The translations under genes and the position numbers were made by a program. A stretch of DNA of 10,747 nucleotides, from NCBI GenBank assembly GCA_014523595.1, contig JAATVN010000067.1, positions 1 to 10,747 on the forward strand, written 5' to 3'. Source of the DNA: Nitrososphaerales archaeon TH5888. GTDB taxonomy: Archaea; Thermoproteota; Nitrososphaeria; Nitrososphaerales; Nitrososphaeraceae. Positions within the stretch are counted from its first letter, which is position 1. Each line of letters starts with the position of its first letter. This document shows, piece by piece, positions 7,129 through 10,747 of this stretch. Below the pieces are notes generated by a model. That model made no database searches. It saw nothing but the letters and a program-made list of their open reading frames with translations, and was not told the DNA's origin.

Positions 7129-8742
7129 TCAATAGTTGGTTCTTAGTTCAATAAACCGGGTTTCAGGGCTCAGTCTCAAGTTGGTAAATGGATACTTATT
7201 CACGTCAGTCCCTCCTGTAAAATTCTGCTCAAATCTTGCTAAGTTATGGGTAGCATTGTAAGCCAAGCTTAATCTGGAGGAATTATCTCCATTCAAAATT
7301 CTCACAAATCCGCTATCTATTATCATCATGTATTTGTCTGTCTTGAATGGTGTCTTGCTGTAGTAGTTTTTAGCATCAAATGTCTTGTCAAAAACAAATT
7401 CTGGAATCCAGAAATATTGAGGATTCCCAATCAGCGTTACTTTATCCGCAGGATTGATGTTTGTAGAATTTGTATTACTATCCGGTAAATTTGAAAGGAC
7501 AAATGCAAGTGCTTGATAATAAGTTGTATTCGTATTGAGGGTGATTAGCATGGTACTACTGATGATGCCAAATATGCCGATAGCTGCTATCCTGATGTAA
7601 GGAAGCATGTTTCTCATTCTAATATTGGATATGTTGTTTCCGATTTTATCAATCATAGTAGCGCCGGCTATACAAAATGGAGGTAGCAACAACAAAATAT
7701 GGAATGAAGAGACATAACCGATTCCCTGGAGGAATACAATAATGGGAATTGCCCAAAGTAATACGAAATAGTCCTTTTTTATTGCTGAATAAACAAGACC
7801 ACCCAAACCAAGTATAAACAACACAGGGTCTACTTGGAAAAATGTATTCAATGTATTTATCAAGGGTCTATCTCTGTTGACTTGGTAACGAACACCATCG
7901 ATCCAATCGTTCATGTCTCCACTTAGCGTTGCATGAATAGGCCACAACAGCGGGACTAAAAGAACAGGTATTAACCAGAGTATAACATATTTCTTTTTTC
8001 TGGTAACTACATAAGTCATAACCATACCCAGCGGAATTATTGTGAAAGCTGGTATTTTGGTGAATATAGCAAGGCCGAGAAAAATTCCAGAGATAATCAA
8101 AGTAAACTTGGTATATTCACTGTAATATGGTTGCTGCTGTTTTTGTTGTAGTTGTTGCTTATCTTGATGCTGTGGTAGCTGCTGTTGTTTTCGTTCCAGT
8201 TGTTGTGATTGTAGCTGGCTACCCCTAGATAGATTTAGGATGAGCAGTATTGATGTCAAAATAAAGGGAAGCTGAATTGACTCTAGAAAAATTCTCCTTG
8301 TCATCCAAGTAAATGGCATTACTGCAAATAATACTGAGGCAATGAGTGCAACATTTCTGCCATATCTATACTCCGTAATTCTATACAATAGAAAGGTATC
8401 AACTACAGCCAAAATTCCCATAATCACACGCGGAACCAAATACAAATGCTCAACAGGATTCTTATCACCAAGGCTGTCGAGATTTGGATAACCAATTATG
8501 CTAAAGATTCCTGCCAGGAAAATTTGGCCAAAATAAGGAGCCCGATATCTATCCTGTGGTTGAAGACCTTGGCCAGTTTCTGTGGAAATTGCTTTTCTCA
8601 GGTAATGACCCTCATCCACATGTATCGACGGAAACCCTGTAGGATTCCATAGATGAGTGTAAGCAGAAAGAACAAGTGGAATAAGAATAAATACTAAAGA
8701 CAGCTGTTTGGTTCCGCCTTTTAACTGTAGTCGCAGATTCAA
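7129..8742 (-). CDS. GT-C/PMT-type membrane glycosyltransferase
   Basis: This is a multi-spanning membrane protein of the dolichyl-phosphate-mannose/ArnT superfamily, which moves a sugar from a polyprenyl-phosphate donor to a lipid, glycan or protein on the outer face of the membrane. It has about 11-12 hydrophobic segments between residues 13 and 402. The first outer loop carries D43-E44 in HVDEGHYLRK, the acidic motif typical of GT-C catalytic loops. A Gln-rich hydrophilic loop (176-204) separates two membrane segments. From about 403 to 537 is a soluble, probably extracellular domain with several N-glycosylation sequons (N405, N425, N487, N496, N507). Start: TTG at 8742, directly preceded in frame by TAA (8743-8745); the next in-frame Met is residue 108, too late to keep DEGHYL. 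Its neighbours, a secreted glycoside hydrolase and a UDP-sugar dehydrogenase, suggest surface-glycan synthesis. Donor and acceptor are unknown. Confidence 0.82.
   Translation of the reverse strand: MNLRLQLKGGTKQLSLVFILIPLVLSAYTHLWNPTGFPSIHVDEGHYLRKAISTETGQGLQPQDRYRAPYFGQIFLAGIFSIIGYPNLDSLGDKNPVEHLYLVPRVIMGILAVVDTFLLYRITEYRYGRNVALIASVLFAVMPFTWMTRRIFLESIQLPFILTSILLILNLSRGSQLQSQQLERKQQQLPQHQDKQQLQQKQQQPYYSEYTKFTLIISGIFLGLAIFTKIPAFTIIPLGMVMTYVVTRKKKYVILWLIPVLLVPLLWPIHATLSGDMNDWIDGVRYQVNRDRPLINTLNTFFQVDPVLFILGLGGLVYSAIKKDYFVLLWAIPIIVFLQGIGYVSSFHILLLLPPFCIAGATMIDKIGNNISNIRMRNMLPYIRIAAIGIFGIISSTMLITLNTNTTYYQALAFVLSNLPDSNTNSTNINPADKVTLIGNPQYFWIPEFVFDKTFDAKNYYSKTPFKTDKYMMIIDSGFVRILNGDNSSRLSLAYNATHNLARFEQNFTGGTDVNKYPFTNLRLSPETRFIELRTNY
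8131..8217 (-). repeat. Glutamine-rich low-complexity tract in the glycosyltransferase
   Basis: Codons 176-204 hold 16 Gln in 29 residues, in runs such as KQQQ and QQLQQ broken by Leu, His, Lys, Asp and Pro. In DNA this is a degenerate CAA/CAG repeat that keeps the frame. It lies in a loop between membrane segments at about 157-171 and 211-229. Such tracts expand and contract by replication slippage. Confidence 0.75.
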
Positions 8743-8916
8743 TTATCTTCTTTGTCCAATAATTATGATATTTATACATGAATTAAACCTTGTGGATAGT
8801 TGACTTTGCGATGGAATTACAGAACTTTATCTAAGTGTCACGTTACCATCAAGAAGAGGCTTTACCCTCATTGAACACTGATACTATATAGCTGCCTTGC
8901 TTAGCTTTGTTTCGCC
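8743..8916. other. Intergenic region between hydrolase and glycosyltransferase
   Basis: This is the longest gap in the window at 174 bases. The end nearer the glycosyltransferase holds that gene's box A. A perfect 8-bp palindrome, CTATATAG, lies at 8884-8891, too far (about 145 bp) to serve the glycosyltransferase start. I see no tRNA, no convincing hairpin plus T-tract, and only a 14-codon open frame (8871-8827, - strand). Confidence 0.5.
8769..8776 (-). promoter_or_regulatory. Box A promoter of the glycosyltransferase gene
   Basis: TATAAATA on the - strand is centred about 30 bp before the TTG start at 8742. Sequence and spacing both fit an archaeal box A with a start at, or a few bases before, the coding sequence. 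This supports independent transcription from the upstream hydrolase gene and makes an unseen upstream ATG start less likely. Confidence 0.55.
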
Positions 8917-10107
8917 CTACTTTACAGATTGAACAGCATTTTTGAGGATATCAAAGTATTTTGTGGGAATTAGATTGCCATTAGCATCACTTGTCACTAA
9001 ATTAAAGTTCTCCACTCTATGAGGTCTAAAATTCCAATACCAAAAAGCCCACCCATACGGATCTATTTCATTAAATTTCTTTAATATCGCTGTGGTATCT
9101 TCTGGAGTGATATCACTTGCCTCCGGGTCTATTTCATAGACAAAGTCTCCTTCTTCATTTATTACTTTATCCCTGGCTACATTGTTCCATTCTCCAATAT
9201 ACACTGGAACTCCAGATAGGTTGCCAGTCGATAAGAACATATTCAATCTTTCTTCTTGGTAGCTGCCTGGAGATGGCAGTCCATAAATACTAAATTTGAA
9301 TATAGTATTTGTTTTATTTACAGGTGCCATTTTTGCTAGATTTGTCGCATTTACTCCAATGTTACTCTCAAGATCAACAGGAATGCTCATGCTAAATACT
9401 ATATCCTTTTTAGTTACATTTCTCAGTTCATCTGTCATAAAGGTATTGTATTTTCCAATTTTATCCCACTGGTCGACATCATGTACCTGCGGTTCACTCA
9501 ATATTTCATATCCAGCAGTACTGGGATAACTGTCAACCGTACTGACTACTTTTTTCAAGAACTGAGACTGTAAGCTCCATCCATCAGTACCATTTGCATC
9601 GGTAATCTCTCTATTCCACCAGTGAGTCCACCATGCCACTGCTGATGGATACTGAGGACTTCCTCCACTACCGTAGGCATATTCTGAATTATTTTGAAAC
9701 AAGAAGTGTGGGAATCCTGTTCCTCTTTGAGGATTGAGCCATGAAGAGGTATGAAACTGATGGTTATCGTAAATTATTTTTAACCCATATTTGTCTGCAA
9801 GTGTAGCGGCAAATTTCAGTTCATTTATGAATGCTACAGGATTCTTTACAAAAGATTCCCAATAATACACATATCTCACGTGATTCATTCCACCATCTTT
9901 AATTATCTTAAAACTCTGATCATAGTAGTTATCAGGAAAAGGATTCTTGAAGTCTCGTGTTTGGGGTAAACTGGTATAGTAACCTAACATGTTTACTCCA
10001 ATAAGTGGTTGGGATTTTGCGTCTTGCGCGTTGCCTAAATTAGTTATTAGCGAAATATTTAGAATTAATAAAAAAACAAATGAAATTCCAAGAACAGACA
10101 ATTTCAT
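8917..10107 (-). CDS. Secreted GH5-like (cellulase family) glycoside hydrolase
   Basis: This is an exported (beta/alpha)8-barrel protein of clan GH-A, closest by eye to GH5 endoglucanases/mannanases. Residues 1-28 form a Sec-type signal peptide with one lysine, a long hydrophobic core and a likely cleavage after NAQ; there is no twin-arginine motif. Barrel landmarks appear in order: R78 in NHVRYV, H116 in IYDNH, the presumed acid/base E205 in EILSEP, and the presumed nucleophile E306 in YIGEWN, followed by the aromatic strand WAFWYWNF (353-360). The residue before E205 is Ser204, where GH5 has a near-invariant Asn. Six sequons in the mature part (N139, N172, N230, N253, N264, N296) fit an extracellular glycoprotein. 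The ATG at 10107 has a box A about 28 bp upstream. Length is 396 residues, with no carbohydrate-binding module or anchor. Substrate unknown: self glycan remodelling or degradation are both possible. Confidence 0.82.
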   Translation of the reverse strand: MKLSVLGISFVFLLILNISLITNLGNAQDAKSQPLIGVNMLGYYTSLPQTRDFKNPFPDNYYDQSFKIIKDGGMNHVRYVYYWESFVKNPVAFINELKFAATLADKYGLKIIYDNHQFHTSSWLNPQRGTGFPHFLFQNNSEYAYGSGGSPQYPSAVAWWTHWWNREITDANGTDGWSLQSQFLKKVVSTVDSYPSTAGYEILSEPQVHDVDQWDKIGKYNTFMTDELRNVTKKDIVFSMSIPVDLESNIGVNATNLAKMAPVNKTNTIFKFSIYGLPSPGSYQEERLNMFLSTGNLSGVPVYIGEWNNVARDKVINEEGDFVYEIDPEASDITPEDTTAILKKFNEIDPYGWAFWYWNFRPHRVENFNLVTSDANGNLIPTKYFDILKNAVQSVK

Positions 10108-10131
10108 TACTGAGATAAAAATTTAACTCCC

Positions 10132-10139
10132 AATATAAA
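10132..10139 (-). promoter_or_regulatory. Box A promoter of the secreted hydrolase gene
   Basis: TTTATATT on the - strand, identical to the element before the zinc-protein gene, is centred about 28 bp upstream of the ATG at 10107. It predicts a leaderless transcript. A perfect 10-bp palindrome, GAAAATTTTC (10150-10159), lies ten bases further upstream and might be an operator. Confidence 0.6.
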
Positions 10140-10164
10140 TTATTGAAGAGAAAATTTTCAGGTT

Positions 10165-10747
10165 TTAATGAGTTTCTCTTGCACCGGGAACTAGTTGTCT
10201 TGTTGTTGTCAGGTCTTCAATTTTCTTGTTAATATTTATTACAATTTCAAGCAAGTCAGGTTCAATCCTGTTTTGTTTTATGAATGAAGCCAATGCTTGA
10301 GTGTCTTTAGGCAGACACATTCCGTCAAATGGTCTTCCAAATTCGGTACCATATTTACCGATTCTTTTATCCAAAGATACGCCTAAACTTACTACCTTGT
10401 CATCTATTCCCAAATGTTTGCATATCAGACCTATTTCGTTAAAGAATGAAATCTTTAATGACAAAAAGCAATTTGATGCATACTTGATAAGTTCTGCAGC
10501 CTCAAATGAAGTAGTGATTATATTTTTTGTCAAAGGCTTGTATAAGTCGACTAACAATTTTGATATTTCATTATTACTTTCTTCTCCTATTATTGCGCGA
10601 TCTGGACTAAAGAAATCATCCAATGCAGAAATTTGTCTCAGAAATTCTGGATTGTAGGCAATCTCATAGTCAATTCCCCTTCTTTTGGTGCAGTTCTTTT
10701 CGAGATAGTTCAGCACTACGCTGCGCATAGTTCCAGGCAACATTGTG
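10165..10747 (-). CDS. UDP-glucose/GDP-mannose dehydrogenase family, partial, short C-terminus
   Basis: This NAD-dependent enzyme oxidises a nucleotide-sugar C6 alcohol to the uronate, giving precursors for surface polysaccharide. The gene runs off the right edge, so the N-terminal NAD-binding domain lies outside. MLPGTMR matches the internal STVxPGT motif, so the Met at 10743 is not the start. Counted from that Met, visible landmarks are YNPEFLR (30-36), the substrate-binding region E84-L-I-K87-YASN91 in the central helical domain, and the catalytic loop GMC143LPKDT. The frame ends 49 residues after C143 (TAA at 10165-10167). Family members normally continue with a roughly 100-residue UDP-binding domain containing a GxxFK-type motif; it is absent, and only 57 bases separate the stop from the hydrolase gene. 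It is either a naturally short variant or a truncated copy. UDP-glucose versus GDP-mannose or UDP-N-acetylhexosamine specificity cannot be decided. Confidence 0.85.
   Translation of the reverse strand, partial: TMLPGTMRSVVLNYLEKNCTKRRGIDYEIAYNPEFLRQISALDDFFSPDRAIIGEESNNEISKLLVDLYKPLTKNIITTSFEAAELIKYASNCFLSLKISFFNEIGLICKHLGIDDKVVSLGVSLDKRIGKYGTEFGRPFDGMCLPKDTQALASFIKQNRIEPDLLEIVININKKIEDLTTTRQLVPGARETH

Noticed and set aside
8827..8871. A 14-codon open frame on the - strand (MRVKPLLDGNVTLR) between the hydrolase and glycosyltransferase genes.
   Set aside because: It is too short to judge, and its only nearby TATA-like element (8884-8891) is about 16 bp from the ATG, too close for an archaeal box A. 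No ribosome-binding site is seen.
10301..10657. A 118-codon open frame on the + strand opposite the dehydrogenase gene.
   Set aside because: It mirrors the conserved dehydrogenase frame, including its substrate-binding and catalytic motifs, and has no motif of its own.

Overview
The window looks like the chromosome of an AT-rich archaeon, most probably an ammonia-oxidising thaumarchaeon (Nitrososphaeria, perhaps Nitrosocosmicus-like). The evidence is an archaeal-type threonyl-tRNA synthetase with its N-terminal editing domain, an archaeal family B DNA polymerase ending in a PCNA-binding box, TATA-type (box A) promoters placed so that transcripts would start at or very near the start codon, and a small C/H zinc protein of a kind I recall from ammonia-oxidising archaea. 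The lineage call is from memory of protein style and was not searched.

Layout. The left part (1-4826) runs on the + strand: tatC (55-1005, Tat protein-export channel), polB (1115-3820, replicative polymerase) and a ureohydrolase/agmatinase gene (3876-4826). The right part (4883-10747) runs entirely on the - strand. In transcription order it holds a UDP-sugar dehydrogenase cut by the window edge (10747-10165), a secreted GH5-like glycoside hydrolase (10107-8917), a multi-membrane GT-C/PMT-type glycosyltransferase (8742-7129), thrS (7060-5180) and a 69-residue zinc-ribbon-like protein (5092-4883). The two blocks converge at 4827-4882. No gap exceeds about 175 bases. I see no tRNA, rRNA, CRISPR array, insertion sequence or attachment site.

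How the genes relate. The dehydrogenase, secreted hydrolase and glycosyltransferase plausibly form a cell-surface polysaccharide or glycoprotein module: uronic-type sugar precursor, lipid-linked sugar transfer across the membrane, and glycan trimming outside. tatC, polB, the ureohydrolase and thrS are housekeeping genes that are neighbours without an evident shared pathway. Each - strand gene whose start lies in the window has an AT-rich box A candidate 26-34 bp upstream, so they are probably transcribed separately rather than as one operon.

The points most worth a second look are: the dehydrogenase reading frame stops soon after its catalytic cysteine, leaving no room for the usual C-terminal UDP-binding domain; the hydrolase has Ser-Glu-Pro where this family normally has Asn-Glu-Pro; tatC carries a hydrophilic insert in a cytoplasmic loop; the glycosyltransferase carries a glutamine-rich cytoplasmic loop; three of the seven genes whose starts lie in the window have no usable ATG and seem to start at TTG; and a hairpin plus T-tract after thrS is fused to the promoter of the small zinc gene. 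I did not find a convincing undescribed multi-gene system.
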